Origin: Georgenia ruanii
Lineage (GTDB): Bacteria; Actinomycetota; Actinomycetes; Actinomycetales; Actinomycetaceae
Assembly (NCBI RefSeq): GCF_009193175.1
Contig: NZ_VUKE01000010.1
Location: 1-64,000, forward strand
Direction: 5' to 3'
Length of the DNA: 64,000 nucleotides
The notes under the pieces were generated by a model. That model searched no databases, was not told the origin of the DNA, and was given only the letters and a program-made list of their open reading frames with translations. Below are positions 18,071 through 27,106 of the stretch, one piece after another (position 1 is the first letter of the stretch; each line of letters begins with the position of its first letter). The position numbers and the translations under genes are program-made.

Positions 18071-18499
18071 TCAGGACGCCCCGGCCGCCTTCGCCCGCAG
18101 CTGCGCCTCGCTCTGCCGCACCGACTCCGGGACGTCGTCGAAGTCCGCGAGCTCGGCGACCTGGCGCACCTCGATGACCATCTCGGGCCCGTACTCCTCG
18201 GTCGGCTCGAACGGCACCCGGCGGGCCCACTCGACCGCCTCCTCGCGGCTGGCGACCTGGATCATCCAGAACCCGGCGAGCAGCTCCTTGGACTCGGTGA
18301 ACGGCCCGTCGGAGACGTGCGCGCCGGAGGCGTCGTGGGTCACCCGGGCGCCGGTCGTGCTGGGCAGCAGGCCCTCGGCGACGAGCAGCGCGCCGGCGTC
18401 CGACAGCGCCCGGTTGTAGCGGTCCATCGCCTCGAAGATCTCCGGCGAGGGCATCTGGTCCGGCCGGGGGTCGCCCTTGAGCAGCAGCATGAAGCGCAT
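18071..18499 (-). CDS. YCII-related (DGPF-type) domain protein
   Basis: A 142-residue single-domain protein with the YCII features MRFMLLLKGD at the start and the hallmark DGPFTESKELLAGFWMI in the middle. These ferredoxin-like proteins often sit with ECF sigma factors as DGPF proteins, but no sigma gene is adjacent here. Function unknown. A GAAGGCC-TCGT-GGCCTTC hairpin lies at 18520-18537 in its upstream region. Confidence 0.85.
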   Translation of the reverse strand: MRFMLLLKGDPRPDQMPSPEIFEAMDRYNRALSDAGALLVAEGLLPSTTGARVTHDASGAHVSDGPFTESKELLAGFWMIQVASREEAVEWARRVPFEPTEEYGPEMVIEVRQVAELADFDDVPESVRQSEAQLRAKAAGAS

Positions 18500-18628
18500 C
18501 GTCGTCCTCCCTCGGGTGCGAAGGCCTCGTGGCCTTCACCGTCGCGTCGAACGGGCGGCGCGCGGATCGACAGGGCATGATCGGTCCCGGGCGCGAATGC
18601 GCGGACACGTCACGAGGGAGAGAGCCGG

Positions 18629-18898
18629 ATGGACATCGGCCAGAGGGTGGTCACGACGGGCGCGCTGCTCGTGTCGGGCCTGGTGGCCCGCAAGGTGCTG
18701 GACGTGGGCTGGAAGGCCGTCACCGGCCACCAGCCCCCGCAGGACCCCGACGACCCGGGCGTGAAGATGTGGGAGGTCGTCGTCTTCGCCGCCATCTCCG
18801 GCGCCCTGGTGGGTCTCTCGCGCCAGCTTGCCATGCGCGGCGCGGCCAAGTGGTACGGCGGCCCGGCCGCCAAGCAGGCGCAGCAGCAGGCGTCCTGA
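18629..18898 (+). CDS. DUF4235 small membrane protein
   Basis: An 89-residue protein with two hydrophobic segments (8-26 and 48-66) separated by the loop GHQPPQDPDDPGVKMWE, and the motif RQLAMRGAAKWYGG near the end. This matches actinobacterial DUF4235 proteins of similar length. A GAGGGAGAG ribosome binding site precedes the ATG. Function unknown. Confidence 0.85.
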   Translation: MDIGQRVVTTGALLVSGLVARKVLDVGWKAVTGHQPPQDPDDPGVKMWEVVVFAAISGALVGLSRQLAMRGAAKWYGGPAAKQAQQQAS

Positions 18899-18930
18899 CG
18901 CCTGCGCGGGCCGTGTAGGCTCGGCCTCGA

Positions 18931-19019
18931 ACGACAGGGGAGCGCCGCAGCGGCGCTGAGAGTGCGGACAGCCGCAGACCCTCGAACCTGCACCGGTTAG
19001 CACCGGCGAAGGAAGTCGG
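18931..19019 (+). promoter_or_regulatory. TPP riboswitch (THI element)
   Basis: The conserved TPP aptamer parts appear in order: GGGGAGC (18937-18943), the P3 hairpin GCGCC...GGCGC, CTGAGAG (18956-18962), a variable stem GCGG...CCGC, AGACCCTCGAACCTG (18976-18990), and the closing part CCGGTTAGCACCGGCGAAGG. It lies 70 bp upstream of thiB. In actinobacteria this riboswitch usually acts on translation or transcription to shut off thiamine uptake when thiamine pyrophosphate is plentiful. Confidence 0.95.
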
Positions 19020-19090
19020 GAACGTCTCTCCCTGCCGTCGCGGCCGCGGCGCGCGGGGCGGCGGCAGGCCCTCCTGAGCAGAGGAGAGCC

Positions 19091-20191
19091 TTGAGCACCA
19101 CCACCGCCCCGAACAGACCCGCGGGCCGCGGCCCCCGATCTCGCCGTCGGGCCGCCGCGGCCCTCGCCGGCGCCGCCCTCGCGCTGGCCGGCTGCAGCCT
19201 CACCGGCGGCGAGCCCGCCGCCACCGGCTCCGGCGGCGCCGCGGGCACGCTGACCGTGGTCACCCACGACTCCTTCCACCTCAGCGAGCCCCTCCTCGAC
19301 CGGTTCACCCAGGAGACCGGCTACCAGCTCAAGCTCGTGGCGCCCGGCGACGCCGGCGCCCTCGTCAACCAGCTGATCCTCACCAAGGACTCCCCGCTCG
19401 GCGACGTCGTCTACGGCATCGACAACTCCTTCGCCGCCCGCGCCGTCGACGCCGGGGTCCTCCAGCCCTACACCTCCGACGCCCTGCCCGCCTCGGCCGC
19501 GCCGTACGCCGACGGCGGCTCGCTCACCCCGGTGGACATGGGCGACGTGTGCGTCAACGTCGACCACACCTGGTTCGCCGAGCACGGGGTGGCCGAGCCG
19601 GCCAGCCTGCAGGACCTCGCCGAGCCGGCCTACAAGGACCTGCTCGTGGTGACCAACCCCGCCACGTCCTCGCCCGGGCTGGCCTTCCTGCTCGCCACCG
19701 TCGGCGCCTACGGCGCGGACGGCTTCGAGGGGTACTGGCAGCGGCTGCGGGACAACGGCGTCAAGGTGGTCGACAGCTGGTCGGACGCCTACTACGTCGA
19801 CTTCTCCGGCTCCGAGGGGGCCGGCCCGCGCCCGCTCGTGCTCTCCTACGCCTCCTCCCCGGCGGCGGAGGTGCCCGCGGACGGCTCGGCCCCGCGCACC
19901 GGGGCGCTGCTGGACACCTGCTTCCGGCAGGTGGAGTACGCCGGGGTCCTCGCCGGGACGACCAACGCCGACGGCGCGGAGAAGTTCGTCGACTTCCTGC
20001 TGTCCCGGGACGTCCAGGCCGACATCCCCGGCCAGATGTACATGTACCCGGTCGACGCGACCGTGCGGCTGCCCGACGCCTGGGCCGCCCACGCCCCGCT
20101 GGCCGACACGCCGTCCACCGTCGCCCCCGCGGACATCAGCGCCCACCGCGAGGAATGGATCGACGCCTGGACGCGGGTCGTGATCGGCTGA
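19091..20191 (+). CDS. thiB: Thiamine ABC transporter substrate-binding lipoprotein
   Basis: A 366-residue lipoprotein. TTG 19091 has GAGGAGAG before it and starts an Arg-rich signal peptide with lipobox LAGC (Cys35). The mature part has the ThiB/iron-type periplasmic-binding fold: TLTVVTHDSFHLSEPLLDRF at the start and TNPATSSPGLAFL in the middle. The TPP riboswitch upstream and the ThiP/ThiQ genes downstream fix the substrate as thiamine or its phosphates. The stop overlaps the thiP start by one base. Confidence 0.93.
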   Translation: MSTTTAPNRPAGRGPRSRRRAAAALAGAALALAGCSLTGGEPAATGSGGAAGTLTVVTHDSFHLSEPLLDRFTQETGYQLKLVAPGDAGALVNQLILTKDSPLGDVVYGIDNSFAARAVDAGVLQPYTSDALPASAAPYADGGSLTPVDMGDVCVNVDHTWFAEHGVAEPASLQDLAEPAYKDLLVVTNPATSSPGLAFLLATVGAYGADGFEGYWQRLRDNGVKVVDSWSDAYYVDFSGSEGAGPRPLVLSYASSPAAEVPADGSAPRTGALLDTCFRQVEYAGVLAGTTNADGAEKFVDFLLSRDVQADIPGQMYMYPVDATVRLPDAWAAHAPLADTPSTVAPADISAHREEWIDAWTRVVIG

Positions 20192-21957
20192 TGACCCAGA
20201 CCGCCCCGCCCCGCCCGGCCGGGCCGGCGCCCGGCCCCACCCGGACCCCGCCGGCGGCGCCGCCGCCCGCGCGCCGGGCCGCGGCGCCGCACCGCTGGCC
20301 CGGGTGGCTGGGCTGGGCGGTCGCGGCGGGGATCCCGCTGGCCTTCCTCGGGGTCTTCTTCGCCTGGCCGGTGCTCTCGCTGGTCGGCCGCGGCTTCGTC
20401 CCCGACGGCGCGCTCGACCTCTCGGGCGTCACCGACGTCCTGTCGCGCCCGCGCACCTGGCGCATCCTCGGCCAGACCCTCACCCAGGCGGTGCTGGGCA
20501 CCGCCGGCGCGGTGCTGCTCGGCCTGCCCGGCGCCTACGTGCTCTACCGGTGCCGCTTCCGCGGGCGCGGGCTGGTCCGCGCGATGGCGACGGTCCCGTT
20601 CGTGCTGCCCACCGTCGTCGTCGGCGTGGCGTTCCGCTCGCTGCTCGCCGAGGGCGGCCCGCTGGGCTTCCTCCGCCTGGACGGCACGCAGGCCGCCGTC
20701 GTGCTGGCGTTGGTGTTCTTCAACTACGCAGTGGTCGTGCGCACCGTGGGCGGCCTGTGGGCGCGGCTCGACCCGCGCGCCGAGCAGGCCGCCCGCGCCC
20801 TCGGCGCCTCGCCGTGGCGGGCGTTCCTCACCGTCACCCTGCCGGCCCTGGCCCCGGCGATCGCCTCGGCCGCCTCGATCGTCTTCCTGTTCTGCGCCAC
20901 CGCCTTCGGGGTGGTGCTCGTCCTGGGCGGGGCCCGCTACGGCACCGTGGAGACCGAGATCTGGGTGCAGACCACCCAGTTCCTCGACCTGCGCGCCGCC
21001 GCGGTGCTCTCGGTGGTCCAGGTGGTCCTCGTCGGCGCCGCGCTCGCCCTCGCCGGGCGCGCCCGGCGCCGCAGCGAGCGGGCGCTGCAGCTGGGCACCG
21101 CCGAGGCGGCCCACCCGCTGCGGCTGCGCCGCGGCGCCCGGCCGGGCCCGGACCTGGTGCCCGCCCTGGTGACCGCCGTCGTCGTCGGCCTGCTCCTCCT
21201 CCTGCCGCTGGCGGGACTGGTGGTCCGCTCGCTGCGCACCGCCGACGGGTGGGGGCCGGGCAACTACCTCGCGCTCGGCACCACCGGCGGGGACAACGCG
21301 CTGACCGTGACGGTGTGGGAGGCCACGGCCAACTCCCTGCGCATCGCGGTGGACGCCACGACCCTGGCCGTCGTCGTCGGGGTGCTCGTGGCCCTGGTGG
21401 CCTCCCGCCGGCCCCGCTCGGCGGCCGGGCGGCGCGCCGTCGGCCTGGTCGACGCGCTGTTCATGCTGCCGCTCGGGGTCTCCGCCGTCACCGTCGGGTT
21501 CGGGTTCCTCATCACCCTCGACCACCCGCCGCTGGACCTGCGCACCTCCCCGGTGCTCGTGCCCATCGCCCAGGCCGTGGTGGCGGTGCCGCTGGTGGTG
21601 CGCACCCTGCTGCCGGTGCTGCGCGCCATCGACCCGCGCCAGCGCGAGGTCGCCGCCATGCTGGGGGCCTCGCGCGGGCGGGTGCTGGCCACCGTGGACG
21701 GGCCGTACCTCGTGCGCGGGCTGGGGCTGGCGATCGGGTTCGCCTTCGCGGTCTCGCTGGGGGAGTTCGGGGCGACGACGTTCCTCGCCCGGCCCGACCG
21801 GCCCACCCTGCCGGTGGTGATCTTCCGGCTCCTCGGGCGCCCCGGCGCGGAGAACTACGGCATGGCCCTGGCCGCGTCCGTGGTGCTGGCGGTGCTCACC
21901 GCCGGCGTCATGGCCCTGGCCGAGCGGCTGCGCACGACGGAGGCCACGGCATGGTGA
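20191..21957 (+). CDS. thiP: Thiamine ABC transporter permease
   Basis: A 588-residue permease in which two ABC inner-membrane domains are fused, as in ThiP and iron permeases. Each half has an EAA loop: EQAARALGASPWRAFLTVTL in the first and QREVAAMLGASRGRVLATV in the second. The first 30 residues are Pro/Ala-rich and cytosolic. Twelve or so membrane segments are visible. It overlaps thiB by 1 bp and thiQ by 7 bp. Confidence 0.92.
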   Translation: MTQTAPPRPAGPAPGPTRTPPAAPPPARRAAAPHRWPGWLGWAVAAGIPLAFLGVFFAWPVLSLVGRGFVPDGALDLSGVTDVLSRPRTWRILGQTLTQAVLGTAGAVLLGLPGAYVLYRCRFRGRGLVRAMATVPFVLPTVVVGVAFRSLLAEGGPLGFLRLDGTQAAVVLALVFFNYAVVVRTVGGLWARLDPRAEQAARALGASPWRAFLTVTLPALAPAIASAASIVFLFCATAFGVVLVLGGARYGTVETEIWVQTTQFLDLRAAAVLSVVQVVLVGAALALAGRARRRSERALQLGTAEAAHPLRLRRGARPGPDLVPALVTAVVVGLLLLLPLAGLVVRSLRTADGWGPGNYLALGTTGGDNALTVTVWEATANSLRIAVDATTLAVVVGVLVALVASRRPRSAAGRRAVGLVDALFMLPLGVSAVTVGFGFLITLDHPPLDLRTSPVLVPIAQAVVAVPLVVRTLLPVLRAIDPRQREVAAMLGASRGRVLATVDGPYLVRGLGLAIGFAFAVSLGEFGATTFLARPDRPTLPVVIFRLLGRPGAENYGMALAASVVLAVLTAGVMALAERLRTTEATAW

Positions 21958-23018
21958 ACAACGAGGGCGCCGGGCTGGCGGTGCGCGACCTCGTCGCCAC
22001 CTACCCCGGCGCGGACGGGCCGGCGACGGCGGTGGCCGGCGTCGACCTCGACGTCCCGGTCGGCGAGGTGGTCGCCCTGCTCGGGGCCTCCGGCTCGGGC
22101 AAGTCCTCCCTGCTGCGCGCCGTCGCCGGCCTCGAGCCGGTGGCCGGGGGCACCGTGCGCTGGGCCGGGCGGGACCTGGCGGGCGTGCCCGTGCACCTGC
22201 GCGGCTTCGGGCTGATGTTCCAGGACGGCCAGCTCTTCCCGCACCGCTCCGTGGCCGGCAACGTCGGCTACGGCCTCGCCATGGCCCGGCTGCCGCGCGC
22301 GGAGCGGCGCCGCCGCGTCCAGCGGCTGCTCGACCTGGTCGGGCTGACCGGGTTCGGCCCGCGGGCGGTGCGCACGCTGTCCGGCGGGCAGGCCCAGCGG
22401 GTGGCGCTGGCCCGGGCGCTGGCCCCGCAGCCGGCGCTGCTGCTCCTCGACGAGCCCCTCTCGGCGCTCGACCGCGGCCTGCGCGAGCACCTGACCGGCG
22501 AGCTGCGCGACATCCTGCGCGCCACCGGCACCACCGCCCTGTACGTCACCCACGACCACGACGAGGCCTTCACCGTCGCCGACCGGGTGGCGGTGATGAT
22601 CGACGGCCGGCTCGCCCAGGTCGACGCCCCGGACCGGCTCTGGCGCGCCCCGGCGGGCCGGGAGGTGGCCGCCTTCCTCGGGTACGGGCCCTTCCTGCCC
22701 GCGCAGGTGACCGACGGTGCGGCCCGCACCGCCCTGGGCGAGGTGCCGCTGGGCCACGGCGGTGCCGGCGGGGCGGTGCCGCCCGGCCCGGCGCTGCTCG
22801 GGCTGGCCCCGACCGCGTTGCGCGTCAGCGGCGACGGCGGCATCCCGGTCGACGTCGCGGCCGTCCGGTTCCGGCGCGGGCGCAGCGAGCTCGACGTCGT
22901 CCTGCCCGACGGGCAGCGGGCCACCGCCGTCGCCGGGCCCCACCCGGTGGCGGCGCGACGGGTCCGGGTGCGGCTGGACCCGGCCGCCGCGGTGGTGGTG
23001 CCCACGGACCGTGGTTAG
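21951..23018 (+). CDS. thiQ: Thiamine ABC transporter ATP-binding protein
   Basis: A 355-residue ABC ATPase: Walker A GASGSGKSS, Q-loop FQDGQLFPH, signature LSGGQAQRVALARAL, Walker B LLLLDEP and H-loop YVTHDHDEA. It is longer than E. coli ThiQ (about 230) because of a C-terminal TOBE-like beta domain (about 245-350), as in other large importer ATPases. ATG 21951 overlaps thiP; GTG 21954 is possible. Last gene of the riboswitch-controlled operon. Confidence 0.9.
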   Translation: MVNNEGAGLAVRDLVATYPGADGPATAVAGVDLDVPVGEVVALLGASGSGKSSLLRAVAGLEPVAGGTVRWAGRDLAGVPVHLRGFGLMFQDGQLFPHRSVAGNVGYGLAMARLPRAERRRRVQRLLDLVGLTGFGPRAVRTLSGGQAQRVALARALAPQPALLLLDEPLSALDRGLREHLTGELRDILRATGTTALYVTHDHDEAFTVADRVAVMIDGRLAQVDAPDRLWRAPAGREVAAFLGYGPFLPAQVTDGAARTALGEVPLGHGGAGGAVPPGPALLGLAPTALRVSGDGGIPVDVAAVRFRRGRSELDVVLPDGQRATAVAGPHPVAARRVRVRLDPAAAVVVPTDRG

Positions 23019-23027
23019 CCTGCCGCC

Positions 23028-23618
23028 GTGCCGAACGTGCGGATCAAGCTGCTGGAGGACGTGCCTCGGTCCGAGGCGGGCCCACTGGCCACCCAGCTCG
23101 CGGCCCTGGACGTGCTGCCCGAGCAGCGGGACTTCTCCGGCTCCCCCGCCTCGGTGGTCAAGCGCGGGGTCGACGACCCCACCCGCCGCACCTTCGTCAT
23201 CCTGCTCGAGCCGCCCGACGGCCCGCCGGTGCCCGTGGGGGTGGGGGCGCTGCACCCCGACGCGGCCGGCCGGTCCGTCTGCCCGGAGCCGCACGTGCTG
23301 CTGCGCGGGCTGTCGATCGACGCGCGCCACCAGGGCCGGGGCATCGGCACCGCCGCGGTGACCCAGGCCGTCGAGCTCGCCGCCCGGCTGGCGCCGGACG
23401 CCCGGGCGGTGGTCCTGCGGGTCCACCGCCGCAACGCCGCGGCCCGCCGGGCCTACGCCCGCGCCGGGTTCGCCCCCACCGGCCAGCGCATCGACGGGCC
23501 GACCGGGGTCGAGGAGGTCATGGTCCGCCGCCTGGACGGCCGGGCTGCGGCGCCCGCCGGTCAGGGGACCGCCGGGGTCCTCGGCGGGGCCGGCGCCGGG
23601 AGCCAGGCGGCCAGGTAG
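23028..23618 (+). CDS. GNAT-family N-acetyltransferase
   Basis: A 196-residue protein with the acetyl-CoA motif A LSIDARHQGRGIGTAAVTQA (the Q/RxxGxG/A loop) and motif B RRNAAARRAYARAGF. The substrate is unknown. GTG 23028 starts 10 bp after thiQ, so it may be read through from that operon. Its last 58 bp overlap the end of the convergent FAD monooxygenase gene, which is a long overlap for convergent genes; the Gly/Ala-rich tail may be dispensable. Confidence 0.8.
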   Translation: MPNVRIKLLEDVPRSEAGPLATQLAALDVLPEQRDFSGSPASVVKRGVDDPTRRTFVILLEPPDGPPVPVGVGALHPDAAGRSVCPEPHVLLRGLSIDARHQGRGIGTAAVTQAVELAARLAPDARAVVLRVHRRNAAARRAYARAGFAPTGQRIDGPTGVEEVMVRRLDGRAAAPAGQGTAGVLGGAGAGSQAAR

Positions 23619-25321
23619 CCGCGCACCGCCGCCAGATCGGTCCCGCCGCGGCACGCGACGTAGCCGTCGGGGCGCACGAGCAGGTGCCCGCCGCCGCCCA
23701 GGCGGCGCCAAGTGTCCGGCGGGACGGTGCACGCCCCGGGCGTCGGCCGGCGGGCGAGGCGGTGCACGGTCAGGTGCGGCCCGGCGAGGTCGGCGACGGC
23801 GTCCGCGTCCCACTCCCCGCACAGGAGCAGATGGAACCCGGGGGTGGTGAGCAGCCCGTGGAGCGTGCGCGGCGCGGCAGGGCCGGGCGCGAGCGGGCCG
23901 TCCGGGAGCCGGTCGCCGGGCCGCGGCCCGCCGCGCCGGTCACCGCCGCGCACCGTCAGCGGGCTGCGCCGGTAGGCGATGGCGAGCTCGGTGACGGTGC
24001 GCACCGGCCGCCCGCGGGCCAGGCGCAGCACGACCGGGGCGAGCCGGGGCGCCGCGCGCTGGCGGAGCAGCCGCAGCACGGGGTTTCCGGACACGGCGAC
24101 GGCGAAGGCCAGGTCCGTCATGCGGCGCACCCGGCGGCCCACCGGGGCCCGCTCGCGCTCGTACGTGGCCAGCAGCGCCTCGGGCGCGCCGGCGGTGACC
24201 AGGGCGAGCTTCCAGCCCAGGTTCGCGGCGTCCTGGATGCCGGTGTTCATCCCCTGCGCGCCCGCCGGGCTGTGGATGTGCGCGGCATCCCCGGCCAGGA
24301 CCACGCGCCCGGCCCGGTAGCGGGCGGCGCCGCGGTTGTGCAGCCGGAACCGCGTCATCCACACCGGGTCGTGCAGGCTCGCGCCCGTGCCGTAGGCGTC
24401 CGCCACGGCCTGCACCTGGGCGAGGGTGAGCGGCGCGTCGGCGGTGACGGCCTGTGGCGAGCGGTGCTCACCGCGCCCTCGCCGCGTGCCCCCCGGGCGG
24501 TGCCAGGCGTGCCCGCGCGTGCCGGCCGGGCGGCGCCCCCGGTCGAGCTCGTGCGGCCACATGGCGACCACCCGCCACGGGGCCGGGCGCGCGAGCGGGA
24601 AGAGGAAGAAGATGCCCCGCGGCGCGAGGAACATGTGCGCGGCACCGGGCGCGACGCCGTCGGCGCCGAGGTCGGCGAGGAGGAAGTCCTGCGGGTAGGC
24701 GCTGCCGCGGAAGGCGATGCCGGCCAGGCTACGCACCGCGCTGTGCGCGCCGTCGCAGCCGACGACGAACCGCGCCCGCACCGGCTCCATGGGCGTCGCC
24801 CCGCCGCCGGGGCCGCGGTCGTCCGCGACACCGCCGACGCGGCGCAGCCGACAGGTCACGCCCGCGGCGCCCTCCGCCAGCCCGGCCAGCTCGACGCCGC
24901 GCTCGACCGTGACCCCGCGGGCGGCGAGGTGCGCCGTGAGGATCCGCTCGGTCTCGGCCTGGGAGAGGAACAGCAGGAAGGGGTAGTCGGTGTCGGCCAG
25001 GCCGAGGTCGAACAGCGGGACGCGGGTGACCCGCCCGCCGGCGTGCAGCTCCAGCCGCACGGCGCGGTTGCCCGCCGCCACCAGCTCCTCGGCCAGGCCC
25101 AGGCGAGCGAGCACCTCCACGGTGCGCGGCTGGACACCCAGCGCCCGGGACTCGTGCACCCGGTCGAGCTGGCGGTCGACGAGCCGGACCCGGGTGCCGG
25201 CGGCCACCAGCTCGGCGGCCAGGGCGAGGCCGGTGGGCCCGGCGCCGACGACGAGGACGTCGACGTCCGCGCCCGGCGGGACGCCCGCCGGGCCGGGCAC
25301 GGGAGGGGCCGCCTCGCCCAC
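23561..25321 (-). CDS. FAD-dependent aromatic monooxygenase (PheA/TfdB/RdmE-like)
   Basis: A 586-residue flavoprotein. The dinucleotide fold is VLVVGAGPTGLALAAEL (about 22-38), the DG motif is VVGCDGAHSAVRSLAG, and the GD motif is LAGDAAHIHSPAGAQGMNTG followed by IQDAANLGWKLA. A thioredoxin-like C-terminal domain (about 480-580) is typical of phenol hydroxylase and polyketide hydroxylases such as RdmE. The substrate is likely an aromatic ring; no pathway genes adjoin to tell which. A basic insert GRGEHRSPQ near 285 is unusual. GTG 25321 is the start, with AGGGTGGG before it. Confidence 0.87.
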   Translation of the reverse strand: MGEAAPPVPGPAGVPPGADVDVLVVGAGPTGLALAAELVAAGTRVRLVDRQLDRVHESRALGVQPRTVEVLARLGLAEELVAAGNRAVRLELHAGGRVTRVPLFDLGLADTDYPFLLFLSQAETERILTAHLAARGVTVERGVELAGLAEGAAGVTCRLRRVGGVADDRGPGGGATPMEPVRARFVVGCDGAHSAVRSLAGIAFRGSAYPQDFLLADLGADGVAPGAAHMFLAPRGIFFLFPLARPAPWRVVAMWPHELDRGRRPAGTRGHAWHRPGGTRRGRGEHRSPQAVTADAPLTLAQVQAVADAYGTGASLHDPVWMTRFRLHNRGAARYRAGRVVLAGDAAHIHSPAGAQGMNTGIQDAANLGWKLALVTAGAPEALLATYERERAPVGRRVRRMTDLAFAVAVSGNPVLRLLRQRAAPRLAPVVLRLARGRPVRTVTELAIAYRRSPLTVRGGDRRGGPRPGDRLPDGPLAPGPAAPRTLHGLLTTPGFHLLLCGEWDADAVADLAGPHLTVHRLARRPTPGACTVPPDTWRRLGGGGHLLVRPDGYVACRGGTDLAAVRGYLAAWLPAPAPPRTPAVP

Positions 25322-25381
25322 GTGCCCACCCTAGGCGCGGCCGGGCACAGCGGGCGCGTCCGGCGCCGTGGTCGGCCGGGC

Positions 25382-27085
25382 TCAGCCGGCCTCGGCGTAG
25401 CTGTCGACGACGGCGACGTCGAGCGGGAAGTCCACCGGGAAGCTCCCGAAGAGCAGCCGGCCCGCCTCGGCCGCGGCCGCGCGGACGGCGGCGGCGACGT
25501 CGTCGGCGAGGTGGGCGGGGGAGTGGACGATGACCTCGTCGTGCAGGAAGAACACCAGGTGCGGGCCGCGGGCCCGCCCGGAATCCCCCGCGGGGGCGTC
25601 GCCGACGGGCGCGGGGGCGCCGTCGCCGACCATGGCCCGCAGCCGGACCCGCAGGTCGGCCAGCCAGCACAGGGCCCACTCGGCGGCGGTGCCCTGCACG
25701 ACGAAGTTGCGGGTGAAGCGGCCCCAGTCGCGGGCCTGCTGGCGCGCGCGGCGCCGGTCGGCCTCCCCGGCGTCCGGCTCGCTGGCCCGCCGCTGGGCGC
25801 GGTGCCAGGACTCGGGCGGGGGCGGCGACGTCCGGCCGAGCCACGTGCTGACCACCCCGCCCGCCTCGCCGGCGCGGGCGGCCCGCTCGACGACGCCGGT
25901 GGCGCGGGGGAAGGTGCGCGTCAGGCGCGGCACGAGCTGGCCGGCCTCGCCGGTGGTGGCCCCGTACAGCGCGCCGAGCATGGCGACCTTGGCGTGCGCC
26001 CGGGTCTCCACCACGCCGCGGTCCACGAGCCCCTGGTAGAGGTCGGCCCCGCGCCCGGCGCGGGCCATCTCCGCGTCGCGGGCCATGGCCGCCAGCACCC
26101 GCGGCTCGACCTGGGCGACGTCGGCGACGACGAGCCTCCAGCCCGGGTCGGCGACGACGGCGCCGCGGACCTGCTTGGGCAGCTGCAGCGCGCCGCCGCC
26201 GCGGGTGGCCCACCGGCCGGTGACCACGCCGCCGGGGACGTAGTCGGGGTGGAACCGGCCGCGGTGCCCGTCCCTGCCCGGGCGCACCCACTCGTCCATC
26301 CAGGCCCAGCCGTTGGCGGCGACGAGCCGGGCCAGCCGCTTGTACTCGAGCAGCGGCGCGATGGCCGGGTGGTCGAGCTCGCGGAGCTCCCACTTGCGGG
26401 TGGTGCGGGCCTCCACGCCGGCGGCGTGCAGGGCGCGCAGCAGCTCGGGCGGGGAGTCGGGGTTGAGCCCGGGGGCGCCGAGGAGGCTGCGGACCGTCTC
26501 GGCGAGCGCCTCGAGCCGGGCGGGCCGGGCGCCGCGCGGCGGGCGGGGGCCGAGCAGGTCGGTGAGCAGCCGGTCGTGCGCCGCCGGGTCCCACGGCAGC
26601 CCGTCGTGGCGCATCTCCGCGGCGACCAGGGCGCCCGCGGACTCGGCGGCGAGCAGCAGCCGCAGCCGGCCGGGGTCCGGTGCCGCGGCGACCGCCGCGT
26701 GCTGGCGTGCCAGCTCGGCGCCGACCTCGGCGGGGTCCAGCGCGCCGAGGTCGTCCAGGAGGGTGGGGGCGTGGTCGGCCGCGTCGCACGCCCCGGCCGC
26801 GTCCCAGGGCCCGGCGGGCGCGGCGGCCAGCGGCGAGGTCGCCGTCGCCGCCGCGTGCCGGAGGATGGCGTGGCACAGGCGCAGGTCGTGGCAGCGCTCC
26901 ACGCGCACCCCGGCCGCCAGGAGGGCGGGGTAGACCTCCGCCGTGTCGGCCCAGACCCAGCGCGGGCGGTGCCGCTCGAGCGCGCGCACCCGGTCCGGCA
27001 GCTCCTCGGCGGGCACGACGGCGGGGGGCTCGCCGTCAGGCATCAGGTGCGCGCGACCAGCGCCCAGCGCGACGACGACCTCCAC
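25382..27085 (-). CDS. Stand-alone family A DNA polymerase (bifunctional 3'-5' exonuclease/polymerase family)
   Basis: A 567-residue polymerase-only relative of Pol I. Motif A is DVAQVEPRVLAAM (catalytic Asp and the steric-gate Glu kept, Tyr-Ser replaced by Val-Ala), motif B is HAKVAMLGALYG (the usual Phe-Gly is Leu-Gly), and motif C is FFLHDEVIVHSP with the second catalytic Asp. The first 190 residues are a degenerate exonuclease-like domain without the DxE metal motif. It lacks the 5' nuclease domain. Actinobacteria carry this protein beside a full PolA; a role in repair or damage tolerance is likely but unproven. GTG 27085 is the start. Confidence 0.85.
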   Translation of the reverse strand: MEVVVALGAGRAHLMPDGEPPAVVPAEELPDRVRALERHRPRWVWADTAEVYPALLAAGVRVERCHDLRLCHAILRHAAATATSPLAAAPAGPWDAAGACDAADHAPTLLDDLGALDPAEVGAELARQHAAVAAAPDPGRLRLLLAAESAGALVAAEMRHDGLPWDPAAHDRLLTDLLGPRPPRGARPARLEALAETVRSLLGAPGLNPDSPPELLRALHAAGVEARTTRKWELRELDHPAIAPLLEYKRLARLVAANGWAWMDEWVRPGRDGHRGRFHPDYVPGGVVTGRWATRGGGALQLPKQVRGAVVADPGWRLVVADVAQVEPRVLAAMARDAEMARAGRGADLYQGLVDRGVVETRAHAKVAMLGALYGATTGEAGQLVPRLTRTFPRATGVVERAARAGEAGGVVSTWLGRTSPPPPESWHRAQRRASEPDAGEADRRRARQQARDWGRFTRNFVVQGTAAEWALCWLADLRVRLRAMVGDGAPAPVGDAPAGDSGRARGPHLVFFLHDEVIVHSPAHLADDVAAAVRAAAAEAGRLLFGSFPVDFPLDVAVVDSYAEAG

Positions 27086-27106
27086 GCCCCGAGCGTAGGC
27101 CGCCGG

